Both the position numbers and the translations under genes were made by a program. From positions 1 through 64,000 of the forward strand of contig CALXXE010000009.1 of assembly GCA_944392605.1 (NCBI GenBank): DNA of 64,000 nucleotides. Reading direction: 5' to 3'. Shown here piece after piece: positions 9,073 to 18,910 of the stretch. This stretch comes from an uncultured Clostridia bacterium (lineage in GTDB: Bacteria > Bacillota > Clostridia > TANB77 > CAG-508). A model generated the notes under the pieces. It worked only from the letters and a program-made list of their open reading frames with translations, did no database searches and was not told the DNA's origin. Within the stretch, counting starts at the first letter, position 1. Each line of letters starts with the position of its first letter.

Positions 9073-10575
9073 TTAAAATTGATTATCAATTTCTTTTAGA
9101 ATGACATCATGCGCACTTCCTTCTGAGATACTTACATCAGATACAAGTGTTAATCTTGCTTTTTCATGGAATTCTGGGATACTTATACTTCCACAGTTAC
9201 ACATTGTTGATTTTATTTTTGCAACTGTAATTTCTAAATTATCTTTTAATCTTCCAGCATATGGTATATAAGAATCTACCCCCTCTTCAAAAGAAAGCTT
9301 TTTATCTCCTCCCATATCGTATCTTTGCCAATTTCTAGCACGGTTTGAACCTTCTCCCCAATACTCTTTCACATAGCTATTTCCTTTCTTTACAACTCTT
9401 GTTGGACTTTCATCAAATCTTGCAAAATATCTTCCCATCATTACAAAATCTGCACCTAATGCTAAAGCTATCGTTATGTGATGGTCATGCACTATTCCTC
9501 CGTCTGAACATACTGGAATATATACTCCTGTTTCTTCATAATATTCATCTCTTGCTTTTACTACATCTATTAAAGCTGATGCTTGTCCTCTTCCAATTCC
9601 TTTTGTTTCACGTGTTATGCAGATTGAACCTCCACCAACGCCAACTTTTATAAAATCAGCTCCGGCTTTTGCTAAATACATAAATCCTTCTCTATCTACT
9701 ACATTTCCTGCACCTATTTTCACAGTATCTCCATATTTTTCTCTTACAAAATCAATTGTATTTTTTTGCCAAACTGAATATCCATCAGATGAATCTATAC
9801 AAAGCAAGTCTACTCCCGCATCTACTAAAGCTGGTATTCTTTCTTCAAAATCTCTAGTATTTACACCTGCCCCTACAATATATCTTTTATTTTCATCAAG
9901 TAAAGAATTTGGATTATTTTTTCTATCTTCATAATCTTTTCTAAATACTAAGTATTTTAAATGTTCTTCATCATCTAATATTGGTAGGCACGCAATTTTA
10001 TTGTCCCATATAATATCATTTGCTTCTGGTAAACTTATTCCTTCTTTTTCCCATACTACTTTATCTTTGGGTGTCATGAATTCTGATATTGGTAAATCTA
10101 TATTTGCTCTTGATATTCTATAATCTTTATCTGTGACTAATCCTAAAAATTTACCATTTGGTGTACCATCCTCTGTTATTATGACTGTTGAGTGTCCAGT
10201 TGTTTTTGTTAAATTAAGTACTTCTTCTAATGTTGCATCTGGTTTTACATTTGAATCGCTTACTACAAATCCTGCTTTATGTTTCTTTACCTTTTTTACC
10301 ATTTTAGCTTGATTTTCTATTGATTGTGAACCATAAATAAAAGCAACACCCCCTTCTCTTGCTAATGCAATTCCCATTTCTTCTCCTGAAACTGATTGCA
10401 TGATAGCAGATACCATTGGGATGTTGGCATAATACTTTGCTTCTTCTCCTTTTTTAAATTTTACAAGAGGTGTCCTTAATGACACTTTACTTGGTATGCA
10501 TCTCTCGTCTGTTAAGTTTGGTAATAATAAAAACTCATTAAACGTCCTTGAAATATCTTCTAAAATCTTTGCCAT
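9073..10575 (-). CDS. guaB: Inosine-5'-monophosphate dehydrogenase
   Basis: 500 residues. It oxidises IMP to XMP, the committed step to GMP. Shown by the catalytic loop [20 protein letters not shown] (active Cys), the CBS pair inserted at about residues 100-220 ([31 protein letters not shown]), the phosphate site CSDGGI and the [11 protein letters not shown] flap region. The Gly-Arg-Tyr-Phe form is like the longer IMPDH subgroup rather than Bacillus GuaB. Ribosome site GGAAGGGAG. guaA lies about 850 bases away on the other strand. Confidence 0.95.
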   Translation of the reverse strand: MAKILEDISRTFNEFLLLPNLTDERCIPSKVSLRTPLVKFKKGEEAKYYANIPMVSAIMQSVSGEEMGIALAREGGVAFIYGSQSIENQAKMVKKVKKHKAGFVVSDSNVKPDATLEEVLNLTKTTGHSTVIITEDGTPNGKFLGLVTDKDYRISRANIDLPISEFMTPKDKVVWEKEGISLPEANDIIWDNKIACLPILDDEEHLKYLVFRKDYEDRKNNPNSLLDENKRYIVGAGVNTRDFEERIPALVDAGVDLLCIDSSDGYSVWQKNTIDFVREKYGDTVKIGAGNVVDREGFMYLAKAGADFIKVGVGGGSICITRETKGIGRGQASALIDVVKARDEYYEETGVYIPVCSDGGIVHDHHITIALALGADFVMMGRYFARFDESPTRVVKKGNSYVKEYWGEGSNRARNWQRYDMGGDKKLSFEEGVDSYIPYAGRLKDNLEITVAKIKSTMCNCGSISIPEFHEKARLTLVSDVSISEGSAHDVILKEIDNQF

Positions 10576-10678
10576 GTTTTTTCTCCCTTCCTTTTCATAT
10601 TTTAAATATTATAATATAACAAATTTTTAAAGTAAAGAATTTTAAAATTTATTTTTAAAGTTTTTAAAATATCTCATT

Positions 10679-10707
10679 TTGACAGATTATGTAAAATATT
10701 GTATAAT
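10679..10707 (+). promoter_or_regulatory. Perfect sigma-A consensus promoter
   Basis: TTGACA (10679-10684), 17-base spacer, TATAAT (10702-10707), 39 bases upstream of the ATG at 10747. It is an exact match to the housekeeping consensus, implying strong expression. Confidence 0.85.
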
Positions 10708-10746
10708 ATTTATTGCAATGTAAACACATTATTGTTTGGAGGAAAG

Positions 10747-11100
10747 ATGATTTCACTTATTGATCTTCGAAAGAAGATTGGATATCACGAGACACAAAAA
10801 GTAGACGGAGATTCTATTTGCTTTGATGAGCAAGAGGCAGAAATAATTGTATCTATAATTACTTGCCTGAAGAACTATCCCATCATTTCTGCTGATGATG
10901 CACGAGTAATTACAAGATATGATGCTGTAATTAAGCAAGTACTTGTTTGCTTAAAAAAGGTTTCAGAAGCAAGTTATCACGGAGAAAGTGAGGTAATGTT
11001 CTTCTTTAATAATCTTCTACCAATAACTAAGAAAATCCTGATATGCTTGGGATTTGAAGTCCTTGATGTTCCTATAAAAAGAATCAACATCAAATGGTAA
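10747..11100 (+). CDS. Small protein of unknown function with atypical codon use (117 aa)
   Basis: The ATG at 10747 follows TTTGGAGGAAAG; the frame is open further upstream but that part is not likely translated. The sequence begins MISLIDLRKKIGYHETQKV and is mostly predicted helix with no membrane segment or recognised motif. Codon use is clearly GC-richer than the neighbours (many C/G third positions), like the 102-aa gene at 42868. It has its own consensus promoter and terminator, so it is a self-contained cassette. Possibly acquired; function unknown. Confidence 0.65.
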   Translation: MISLIDLRKKIGYHETQKVDGDSICFDEQEAEIIVSIITCLKNYPIISADDARVITRYDAVIKQVLVCLKKVSEASYHGESEVMFFFNNLLPITKKILICLGFEVLDVPIKRINIKW

Positions 11101-11138
11101 CATCGCTCCAAACAAAGACTTTCAACTAAAAGTCTTGG

Positions 11139-11174
11139 ATGGTCTCTGTTTCAAACTCAGAGGCCATTTTTTTG
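11139..11174 (+). terminator. Intrinsic terminator of the 117-aa gene
   Basis: ATGGTCTCTG/CAGAGGCCAT stem followed by seven T. A second small hairpin (AAGACT...AGTCTT, 11115-11136) lies just upstream. Confidence 0.8.
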
Positions 11175-11331
11175 ATTTAACATATAAAATATAAGTTTTG
11201 TTCGAAGTTTAATATGATTCTTCCCGCTAAGACTTCCTAAAGAAGAACGACTACGATTTAGCATTCATAGACTCGGAAGGTGAGAAAATCCGAATATTTT
11301 TCCTTTTAACAATCTTTAATTAGGATTCTAG

Positions 11332-11364
11332 ACCATTTAGCTCAAAACTAAATGGTTCTTTTTT
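11332..11364 (+). terminator. Intrinsic terminator upstream of guaA (possible attenuator)
   Basis: ACCATTTAG/CTAAATGGT stem with a seven-base loop followed by TCTTTTTT. It sits between the preceding gene's own terminator and guaA, so it could end a short leader transcript. Confidence 0.7.
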
Positions 11365-11428
11365 GTTTCTTTATTTACTTTTATTTTCTATTATGATAAT
11401 ATTTAGAAAATATTGTTTGGAGGTAAAA

Positions 11429-12965
11429 ATGAAAAACGAATTAATTTTAATCTTAGATTTTGGTGGTCAGTATAATCAATTAATAGCAAGAAGAGTAAGA
11501 GAATGTAATGTGTATTCTGAAGTTGTTCCCTTTGATATTTCTATTGAAAAAATAAAAGAAAAAAATCCAAAAGGAATAATATTTACAGGAGGTCCTGCAA
11601 GTGTATTTGCAGATGATAGCCCTAAATGTGACCCTGAGATATTTAATTTAGGTATCCCTATTTTAGGAATTTGCTATGGTATGCAACTTATGACAATAAC
11701 TTTAGGAGGAGAAGTTGAAAAAGCTTCAAAAAGAGAATATGGAGTAACAAGTGTTACTATAGATAATAATTCTTTATTATTTAAAGGTTTTAATTCTTCT
11801 AATAATTTCTTAATGAGTCATACAGATTTTGTAAAAATTCTTCCAGAAGGCTTTTCTAATATTGCCTCTACCCCATCTTGTCCAAATGCTGGTATGGAAA
11901 ATAAAGAGAAAAACTTTTATGGTATTCAATTCCATCCAGAAGTCGTACATTCTGAAAAAGGTATCAATGTTATTAAAAACTTTTTATACGAAGTATGTAA
12001 ATGTTCAGGAGATTGGGAAATATCTTCATTTGCAAAAGAAAAAATAAAAAGTTTAAAAGAAAAAATCGGAAATAAAAAAGCATTATGTGCTTTATCTGGT
12101 GGGGTTGACTCTTCTGTTGCGGCTGTATTATTACATAAAGCTATTGGTAAGAATTTAATTTGTATTTTTGTAGACCATGGCTTACTTCGTAAAAATGAAG
12201 GTAATGAAGTAGAAGAAGTTTTTAGAAAACAATTTGATATTAACCTAATTCGTGTAAACTGTAAAGATAGATTTTTAAATAAACTTTCTGGTGTCACAGA
12301 CCCTGAGAAAAAAAGAAAAATAATTGGTGAAGAATTCATTAGAGTATTTGAAGAAGAAGCAAAGAAAATTGGTACAGTAGATTATTTAGTTCAAGGAACT
12401 ATATATCCTGATGTAATTGAAAGTGGTCTTCGGCAAATCTTCTGTAATTAAGAGTCATCATAATGTTGGTGGACTTCCTGATTATGTAGATTTCAAAGAG
12501 ATTGTTGAGCCTCTTAGAGATTTATTTAAGGATGAAGTAAGAAAAACAGGCTTAGAGCTTGGTATTCCTGAAAACTTAGTTTATAGGCAACCATTCCCTG
12601 GACCTGGATTAGCAATACGTATTATTGGAAATATTACAGAAGATAAATTAGATATTTTAAAAGAAGCGGATAGTATTTTTAGAGAAGAAATTGCAAACGC
12701 TGGTTTACACAAAAGCATTAATCAATATTTTGCGGTATTAACTAATTTAAAATCTGTTGGGGTTATGGGCGATGAAAGAACTTATGATTATACAATAGCA
12801 CTTCGTGCAGTAGAAACTACTGATTTTATGACAGGTGTTTGGAGTAAAATACCATATGAAGTATTAGAAAAAGTATCTAGTAGAATTGTAAACGAAGTAG
12901 AACATGTAAATAGAGTAGTTTATGATATAACATCAAAACCACCTGCAACAATTGAATGGGAATAA
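11429..12965 (+). CDS. guaA: GMP synthase (glutamine-hydrolysing), read across a CGG +1 frameshift
   Basis: GuaA aminates XMP to GMP. Residues 1-334 hold the glutamine amidotransferase ([24 protein letters not shown] with the catalytic Cys; QFHPEV) and the ATP-pyrophosphatase P-loop SGGVDSSVA. At 12428-12433 the frame reads CTT CGG and would stop after four more codons. Skipping C12431 gives [18 protein letters not shown] and continues to the normal end ([24 protein letters not shown]), for 511 residues in total, exactly GuaA size. Start at the ATG after GGAGG. GuaA is normally needed for GMP synthesis, so decay is unlikely. See the CGG findings. Confidence 0.93.
12431..12433 (+). other. CGG +1 frameshift site in guaA
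   Basis: In-frame CGG after GGT CTT. Dropping C12431 restores the GuaA frame with Gly from GGC. The CTT-CGG-C context recalls known +1 shift sites (CUU before a slow or stop codon). Confidence 0.85.
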
Positions 12966-12970
12966 AATAA

Positions 12971-13010
12971 ATGAGACAAATAGTGATGGCCTAATTTGTC
13001 TCATTTTTTA
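12971..13010 (+). terminator. Intrinsic terminator of guaA
   Basis: ATGAGACAAAT/ATTTGTCTCAT 11-bp stem followed by a T tract. Confidence 0.85.
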
Positions 13011-13062
13011 CTTTTAATGTAGTTCACCTTTTTAAGGAATACTTTTATTATTAGATAAAACA

Positions 13063-13097
13063 ATGCTGTTTTTTGACCCTGTCTCAAAAAACAGCAT
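13063..13097 (-). terminator. Terminator/inverted repeat after hydA
   Basis: Perfect 14-bp inverted repeat ATGCTGTTTTTTGA/TCAAAAAACAGCAT, seven-base loop, just downstream of the hydrogenase operon. Confidence 0.7.
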
Positions 13098-13105
13098 AAT
13101 ACTTT

Positions 13106-14863
13106 TTATGTTTCAAAATTATATTTTTCTCTTTTTTCATAATGAGTATGTAATAATTTATGTGCTAATTCTCCTCCTGCTTCTCCTAAATAGTCTTTAT
13201 ATATTTTCTTTAATATTGGATTTTCATGAGACTTTCTAATTGTAGATTTTTCATCTATTGTATATAAGCTCTCTGCTCTTAGTTTTCTTACATCAACTTC
13301 TGAACGTATTTTAGCACTCTTTATTGGTTGACCTCCACCCATTATACATCCTCCTGGGCATGCCATTATTTCTACAAATTGATAATCTGCTTTTCCATTC
13401 TTTATTTCTTCTAATATAGTTCTAGCATTTTTAAGTCCACTTGCCGCCACAACTTTAATCTCTTTTCCAGCTATATTTACAGTAGCTTTTTTAATTCCTT
13501 TTCCTCCACGTACATCTTTAAAATCTATTTTTTCTAAATCTTCTCCTGTTAAAATATCCCCAGCTGTTCTTAATGCTGCTTCCATAACGCCACCTGTTGT
13601 TCCAAAAATTGCAGCTGCTCCTGTTGCCTCTCCCATTGGGTCGTCAAACTTACTATCTTCTAACTTTGTAAACTCTATATTTGCCTGTTTAATCATTCTT
13701 GAAAGTTCACGGGTAGTAATTACATTATCTACATCATAAAGTCCTTGCGTTTGCATTTCTGGCCTTATTGCTTCGAATTTTTTAGCGACACATGGCATGA
13801 TAGATATAACATATATTTTACTTGGGTCAATATTTTCCTTTTTAGCATAATAAGATTTAATTAAGGCTCCAAACATTTGATGTGGTGATTTGCAACTTGA
13901 TAAATGTGGAAGTAACTCTGGATAGTTTTCTTCTATATATCTTACCCAACCCGGGCAACAAGATGTCATCATTGGAAGTTCGTTTCCTTCTTTAAATCTT
14001 TCTACAAATTCAGTTGCTTCTTCCATAATTGTAAAATCTGCTCCTGTATTTGTATCAAACACTTTATCAAATCCTAATCTTCTTAAAGCTGTTATCATTT
14101 TACCTTCAACATTTGTTCCAATGTCCATACCAAATTCTTCACCTAATGCTACTCTTATTGATGGAGCTGTTTGAGCAACTACAAATGTGTCTGGATCTTT
14201 TAATTTTGCCCAAGCTTCTTTTATAGTTTCTTTTTCATGTAATGCTCCTGTTGGACAGCTTTCTATACACTGACCACAAAAAGTACAGTTTACATCATTT
14301 AAGCTATGGTCTCCAACAGTAGATATACAAGACTCAAATCCTCTATTTATACAATCAATTGCTCCTATTCCCTGTACATTTTTACATGTTGCAATACACC
14401 TTCTACATAAAATACATTTATTAAAATCTCTAACTAGTGCTGGTGATTTATCATCTATTTTATGTTTTGTCATTTCTCCTGGATATTCTACATGTAAAAC
14501 ATTAAATTTTGTAGCTAATGTTTGTAACTCACAATTTCCTGAACGTGTACAGGTTAAGCAATCTTTCGCATGGTTTGAAATTATTAAATCAAGTACAGTT
14601 CTTCTTGCTTCTAAGACATTTGGAGTATGAGTATGTACTACCATTCCTTCTTCTACTGTCTGAATACATGAAGTTGCAAAACCTCTTCTTCCTTCAACTT
14701 CAACAATGCACATTCTACAATCTCCAACTTCATTTATGTCTTTTAAAAAACATAATGTTGGAATATCAATCCCGGCTTGTTTTGCTGCTTGAAGTATTGT
14801 AGTTCCTTCTTTAGCTTTTACTGTTTCTCCATCTATTGTTAATGTAACCATTTTTTCTTCCAT
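13106..14863 (-). CDS. hydA: NADH-dependent [FeFe]-hydrogenase catalytic subunit HydA
   Basis: 585 residues. It reduces protons to H2 at the H-cluster, as part of the bifurcating HydABC complex using NADH and ferredoxin. Order: N-terminal [2Fe-2S] (CFLKDINEVGDCRMC), the HxxxCxxC-type [4Fe-4S] HAKDCLTCTRSGNC, two [4Fe-4S] (CILCRRCIATC, CTFCGQCIESC), then H-cluster loops TSCCPGWVRY, MPCVAKKFE and ACPGGCIMGGGQP. Start chosen at the ATG after AGGAGG at 14863. Downstream of hydB with a 17-base gap, hence one operon. Confidence 0.96.
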   Translation of the reverse strand: MEEKMVTLTIDGETVKAKEGTTILQAAKQAGIDIPTLCFLKDINEVGDCRMCIVEVEGRRGFATSCIQTVEEGMVVHTHTPNVLEARRTVLDLIISNHAKDCLTCTRSGNCELQTLATKFNVLHVEYPGEMTKHKIDDKSPALVRDFNKCILCRRCIATCKNVQGIGAIDCINRGFESCISTVGDHSLNDVNCTFCGQCIESCPTGALHEKETIKEAWAKLKDPDTFVVAQTAPSIRVALGEEFGMDIGTNVEGKMITALRRLGFDKVFDTNTGADFTIMEEATEFVERFKEGNELPMMTSCCPGWVRYIEENYPELLPHLSSCKSPHQMFGALIKSYYAKKENIDPSKIYVISIMPCVAKKFEAIRPEMQTQGLYDVDNVITTRELSRMIKQANIEFTKLEDSKFDDPMGEATGAAAIFGTTGGVMEAALRTAGDILTGEDLEKIDFKDVRGGKGIKKATVNIAGKEIKVVAASGLKNARTILEEIKNGKADYQFVEIMACPGGCIMGGGQPIKSAKIRSEVDVRKLRAESLYTIDEKSTIRKSHENPILKKIYKDYLGEAGGELAHKLLHTHYEKREKYNFET

Positions 14864-14880
14864 TACTTTTCCTCCTATTT

Positions 14881-16737
14881 TTAACTTATTGCATGGAATG
14901 GACAAGTTGCAATGCAAGTGCCACATTTTATACATAAAGATTGGTCTATTCTTCTCTTATCTCGTCCTTCACCTTTTATTGCATTTACTGGACAATGTCT
15001 TTGACATAATCCGCATCCTTTACATTTTTCCTCATCTATTCCGATTTTTGCTAGCGCTTTACATTCAGAAGTTCTACAAGCTTTATCTATTGCATGTTCC
15101 TTAAATTCTTCTCTAAAATAATTTAATGTACTTATTACTGGATTTGGTGCACTTTGACCAAGACCACAAATACTAGCTTTTTGAATATTTTTTGCTAATG
15201 TTTCTAATCTATAAATGTCAGATTCTTCGCCTTCTCCATTACAAAGTTTTTCTAAAATTTCTAGCATTCTTTTTGTCCCTATTCTACAAGGAGTACATTT
15301 ACCGCAACTCTCACTAACAGTAAATTCTAAATAAAATTTAGCAAGTGATACCATGCATTTAGTATCATCCATTACAATAAGTCCACCTGAGCCCATCATA
15401 GAACCAATTTCTTTTAATGACTCATAATCTATAGGAGTATCTAGGTGTTCTTTAGGTATACATCCTCCTGAAGGTCCTCCTGTTTGAGCTGCTTTAAAGT
15501 CTCTTCCATTTGGAATTCCTCCACCAATGTCATATACAATTTCTCTTAATGTAGTTCCCATTGGTACTTCTACTAGTCCTATATTATTTACATTTCCACC
15601 TAAAGCAAATACTTTGGTTCCTTTAGATTTTTCAGTTCCAATAGATGAGAACCAGTCGGAACCTTTTAAAATAATTTGAGCGATATTTGCATAAGTTTCA
15701 ACATTATTTATAAGTGTTGGTTTGCCCCATAATCCAGCTTCTGCAGGGTAAGGTGGCTTTACTCTTGGTTGGCCACGTTTTCCTTCTATTGATTCTAATA
15801 ATGCTGTTTCTTCTCCACAAACAAATGCTCCTGCACCTAATCTTATTTCAATATCAAAATCAAAGCCGGTATTAAATATATTTTTCCCAAGTAGACCATA
15901 ATCTCTTGCTTGTTTAATTGCAACTTCTAATCTTTTTACAGCAATTGGATATTCTGCTCTTACATAAATAAATCCTTTATTTGCACCAATAGCAAATCCA
16001 GCAATTTCCATAGCTTCAAGTACACTATGAGGGTCGCCTTCTAGGATACTTCTATCCATAAATGCTCCTGGATCTCCTTCATCAGCATTACAAACTACAT
16101 ATTTTTGTTTTCCTTCATTTGCTCTCGTTAATTCCCACTTTTTACCTGTAGGGAATCCTGCCCCTCCTCTACCACGGAGTCCAGATTTCTTTATCACGTC
16201 TATTACCTCTTCTGGTGACATTATATCTAATACTCTTTCTAATGCTTTATATCCATCAAAAGCTATATATTCATCAATATCTTCAGGATTAATAACACCA
16301 CAGTTTTTAAGAGCTATCCTTTTTTGTTTTTTATAAAAGTTTAATTCATCTAATGCTTTTACTTTTTTACCATCTATATCTTTACAAAGTAATCTTTCAA
16401 CAACTTCTCCTTTAACTATATGTGTATCAATAATCTCTTCACAGTCTTCTGGTGTGACCATAGCATAAAAAGTATCTTCAGGTCTGATTATAACAATCGG
16501 ACCTTTAGCACATAAACCAAAACATCCTGTTTTTATTACTCTTACATTATTTATATTTTTTTCTTTTAATATTCTTCTGAAATTTTCCAATATTTCTGGA
16601 GATTTTGAAGAAGTACAACCAGTTCCATGACACACTAAAATATGTTTTTCTCTTGTATCTGCTTTAGTATTTACCCTTAAATCTAATTCTTTTCTTTTAC
16701 TTTCTCTTATTTCATGAATTTCCTCTAATGTTTTCAT
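14881..16737 (-). CDS. hydB: Hydrogenase subunit HydB (NuoF-like, FMN/NADH)
   Basis: 618 residues. It binds NADH and FMN and passes electrons to HydA. Order: thioredoxin-like [2Fe-2S] (CHGTGCTSS...CFGLCAKGP), NuoF core with GRGGAGFPTGKKW and NADEGDPGAFMDRS, SLBB region, ESCGKCTPCRIGT [4Fe-4S], and a C-terminal 2x[4Fe-4S] module (CKGCGLCQRHCP, CIKCGTCIATCP), typical of HydB rather than NuoF. Strong AAGGAGG ribosome site. It lies 48 bases after hydC. Confidence 0.95.
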   Translation of the reverse strand: MKTLEEIHEIRESKRKELDLRVNTKADTREKHILVCHGTGCTSSKSPEILENFRRILKEKNINNVRVIKTGCFGLCAKGPIVIIRPEDTFYAMVTPEDCEEIIDTHIVKGEVVERLLCKDIDGKKVKALDELNFYKKQKRIALKNCGVINPEDIDEYIAFDGYKALERVLDIMSPEEVIDVIKKSGLRGRGGAGFPTGKKWELTRANEGKQKYVVCNADEGDPGAFMDRSILEGDPHSVLEAMEIAGFAIGANKGFIYVRAEYPIAVKRLEVAIKQARDYGLLGKNIFNTGFDFDIEIRLGAGAFVCGEETALLESIEGKRGQPRVKPPYPAEAGLWGKPTLINNVETYANIAQIILKGSDWFSSIGTEKSKGTKVFALGGNVNNIGLVEVPMGTTLREIVYDIGGGIPNGRDFKAAQTGGPSGGCIPKEHLDTPIDYESLKEIGSMMGSGGLIVMDDTKCMVSLAKFYLEFTVSESCGKCTPCRIGTKRMLEILEKLCNGEGEESDIYRLETLAKNIQKASICGLGQSAPNPVISTLNYFREEFKEHAIDKACRTSECKALAKIGIDEEKCKGCGLCQRHCPVNAIKGEGRDKRRIDQSLCIKCGTCIATCPFHAIS

Positions 16738-16785
16738 TTTATTCCTCCTTTTATTAGATGAAATTTTTTATTAATATCTTGTTAC

Positions 16786-17283
16786 TTATTTACTTTCACT
16801 CTCAATTAACTTATCTAAAACTTCATCTAATTTTTGAACACTTGCTTTTCCATAAACTTCACCATTTACAGTAAATACAGGCGCTAGACCACAAGCTCCA
16901 ACACATCTTGTTTGTTCTATTGTAAATAGTCCATCTTTCGTTGTTTGACCTGGCTCTATTTTTAGCCTATCTGTTAATCTATCCATTATTTTTTGTGAAC
17001 CTTTAACAAAACAAGCTGTTCCCAAACATACAGATATTTTATATTTTCCTTGTGGTTCTAGTGAAAATCTTGAATAAAAAGTAACTACTCCATATATTTC
17101 TGCCATAGGTATTTTTAAAAATTCTGATAATTCTTTTTGAACATGCATCGGTACATATCCATAATGTTCTTGAACATCATTTAACATTTGAATCAAATTG
17201 TCTTTTTCAGGCAAATACTCTTGAAATAATTTTTCTAGAAATAAATCTTTCTCTTTTTTGCAATCACACTTATTATTTTCCAT
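16786..17283 (-). CDS. hydC: Hydrogenase subunit HydC (NuoE-like [2Fe-2S])
   Basis: 165 residues. A thioredoxin-fold [2Fe-2S] electron-transfer subunit: CLGTACFVKGS and CVGACGLAP supply the four Cys, preceded by a helical N-terminus with VQEHYGYVP and GVVTFYSRF, standard for NuoE/HydC. It is the first gene of the hydCBA operon, with AAGGAGGAG before the ATG. No accessory maturases (HydEFG) lie in this window. Confidence 0.94.
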   Translation of the reverse strand: MENNKCDCKKEKDLFLEKLFQEYLPEKDNLIQMLNDVQEHYGYVPMHVQKELSEFLKIPMAEIYGVVTFYSRFSLEPQGKYKISVCLGTACFVKGSQKIMDRLTDRLKIEPGQTTKDGLFTIEQTRCVGACGLAPVFTVNGEVYGKASVQKLDEVLDKLIESESK

Positions 17284-17434
17284 GATACTCCTCCTTATTT
17301 AGAGTTTTACTTAAGTTTCTTAGATTATATCAAAGTAATTTTTTTTATACAACTATTTTAATAATTTTTATTGACATTTTTGTAGAAAAATGTCAGAATA
17401 TAAATATAAGCTAAACAATAAAGGGGTGAAATTA

Positions 17435-17686
17435 ATGGAAGGAAATCAAGAATCAAAAGGACTTAGCATCGCTTCTATGGTATTGGGAATTATCTCTCTA
17501 GTTCTATGCTGCTTTATTTATATTTCTTTACCTTGTGCTATTCTAGCAGTAATTTTCGGTATTGTTGGAATGAAAAAAGGTGGAAAAGGTATGGGTATTG
17601 CTGGTTTAGTTTTAGGTATAATTACACTTGCTATTTTAGCTTTAGGAGCATTAGGAATATTCTCAATTGGATCAGCTTTAGTATAA
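17435..17686 (+). CDS. DUF4190-type small membrane protein
   Basis: 83 residues: GLSIASMVLGIISLVLCC and GMGIAGLVLGIITLAILAL give the two hydrophobic hairpins with glycine zipper typical of DUF4190. I placed the start at the ATG after AAAGGGGTG at 17435; a longer reading from 17390 lacks a ribosome site. It is followed by a terminator and then a DUF2752 protein; DUF4190 and DUF2752 genes are often neighbours. Confidence 0.8.
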   Translation: MEGNQESKGLSIASMVLGIISLVLCCFIYISLPCAILAVIFGIVGMKKGGKGMGIAGLVLGIITLAILALGALGIFSIGSALV

Positions 17687-17692
17687 TAGAAT

Positions 17693-17720
17693 AGAAGACT
17701 TTAAGTCTTCTGTTTTATTT
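17693..17720 (+). terminator. Intrinsic terminator
   Basis: AGAAGACT/AGTCTTCT stem, three-base loop, then a T-rich run. Confidence 0.65.
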
Positions 17721-17738
17721 TATTATTTAAGGATGGTT

Positions 17739-18167
17739 ATGATGTTAGATAAACTAAAAAAAGTTGAAAAAATAATAAAAAACAATAAATATTTAAAATT
17801 ACTACTAATACAATTAACACTTATAATTGTATTGGTATTTATTTTTGTATTTGTTAAATCTTCTCTGATTAACCTTATTCCACCATGTTACTGGCAAGAA
17901 AACTATGGATTCAATTGCCCTAGCTGTGGTTCAACTAGATGTATCATAAGTTTAATGAATGGTGATTTTTCCTCAGCTTTCTCATATAATCCATTTACAT
18001 TTATTTTAATTATGTATGTATTCTTATTAGATTTATTATATATAATAAATACCATTTCAGATAAAAAATACTTAAAGTTTCTTTATCCAAAATGGTGGTA
18101 TGTTATTATATATTTTTCTTTATGGGGTATTTATACAGTATTCATTAATGTAATAAATATTATTTAA
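17739..18167 (+). CDS. DUF2752 membrane protein
   Basis: 142 residues, three to four membrane segments, and the family signature CPSCGSTRCIISLMNGDFSSAFSYNP (CPxCGxTR, then NP). Several start codons cluster at 17733-17744; AAGG at 17729 fits the ATG at 17739 best. It ends eight bases inside the 3' end of the convergent Nudix gene. Function unknown. Confidence 0.8.
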   Translation: MMLDKLKKVEKIIKNNKYLKLLLIQLTLIIVLVFIFVFVKSSLINLIPPCYWQENYGFNCPSCGSTRCIISLMNGDFSSAFSYNPFTFILIMYVFLLDLLYIINTISDKKYLKFLYPKWWYVIIYFSLWGIYTVFINVINII

Positions 18168-18909
18168 CTTTGCTATCAGCATCTAAAAGCTCAATTAAAT
18201 ATCCTCTTTTTGGATTATTTAATTTGTCTAATTGTTCGCTTATATTATCCTTTTTTATAAAATGGAGTTTACAGAATTCAACTTCCCCATTATTCATTTT
18301 TAAATCTTGTAAATATTTTTTATATTGTTCCTCTACTTCTAATTTAGTCATTTTTAATAAGCTTTTCATAAATATTATATATGTATGTACTTTATTATCT
18401 GGCAAACTTATATATTTGATTTTACTTTCTAAAACTTGATTTCTATTTTGTAAATCTATATTTAATTCTTCTTTTGCTTCTCTAGATATCGTTTTTATAA
18501 TACTTATTTCTCCATTCTCCAAATCACTTTTTTCTACAATCCCGCCACATGGCTGTAAGCAACGCGGATAAGAAGTTTTTTTGTCCAATTCTCCAACAAT
18601 GTAATAATGATCAGAAGTTTCTAGCAGACAGCCAGCACTTAAACTATGGCAAGCATACTCATTAGCTACATCCTTTCTTTCATCATATAAATAATGTGCA
18701 TAACTAGTCTTTTTACAGGTAATTACTAGCTCGTTTTCAAGACTTTCATAAGAACTCACACACATCAAATTGCCATTCCATAAAGTTGGATTTCTATTTG
18801 TAGTTTCATTCCAAAAACCTATTATTTTTCTTTTTATATCATCTGGAATCTTAAACATCTCATCGCTTATATTAATTTTTATTTCTTTATCTTCAATGTT
18901 TTCTATCAT
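18160..18909 (-). CDS. Nudix-family hydrolase
   Basis: 249 residues. The Nudix box is present with a stretched first part: GGIVEKSDLENGE...REAKEELNI, preserving REuxEE. The N-terminal 100 residues contain a YAHYLYDER...NEYACHSLSAG block resembling a group of Nudix proteins with an added N-terminal domain. Substrate unknown (a nucleoside diphosphate derivative in general). The ATG ends one base before the epimerase stop, so translation is probably coupled. The 3' end overlaps a convergent gene by eight bases. Confidence 0.75.
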   Translation of the reverse strand: MIENIEDKEIKINISDEMFKIPDDIKRKIIGFWNETTNRNPTLWNGNLMCVSSYESLENELVITCKKTSYAHYLYDERKDVANEYACHSLSAGCLLETSDHYYIVGELDKKTSYPRCLQPCGGIVEKSDLENGEISIIKTISREAKEELNIDLQNRNQVLESKIKYISLPDNKVHTYIIFMKSLLKMTKLEVEEQYKKYLQDLKMNNGEVEFCKLHFIKKDNISEQLDKLNNPKRGYLIELLDADSKVK

Positions 18910-18910
18910 A

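Larger units (their letters stand above)
11101..11428 (+). other. Intergenic region with two terminators and a possible guaA leader RNA
   Basis: It holds nested hairpins ending the 117-aa gene, then about 150 bases with short complementary arms (TTCTTC/GAAGAA near 11220-11250; TCGGA/TCCGA at 11274-11294), then a strong terminator at 11332 only about 65 bases before the guaA start. I could not match it to a purine, PRPP/ppGpp, ZTP or T-box consensus. Confidence 0.4.

Noticed and set aside
11175-11330. Guanine or other purine riboswitch before guaA
   Set aside because: The conserved purine-aptamer core and loop sequences are not present.
12417-12965. A separate 182-aa gene starting at 12417
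   Set aside because: It is the C-terminal part of GuaA in the shifted frame; there is no ribosome site and no break in homology.
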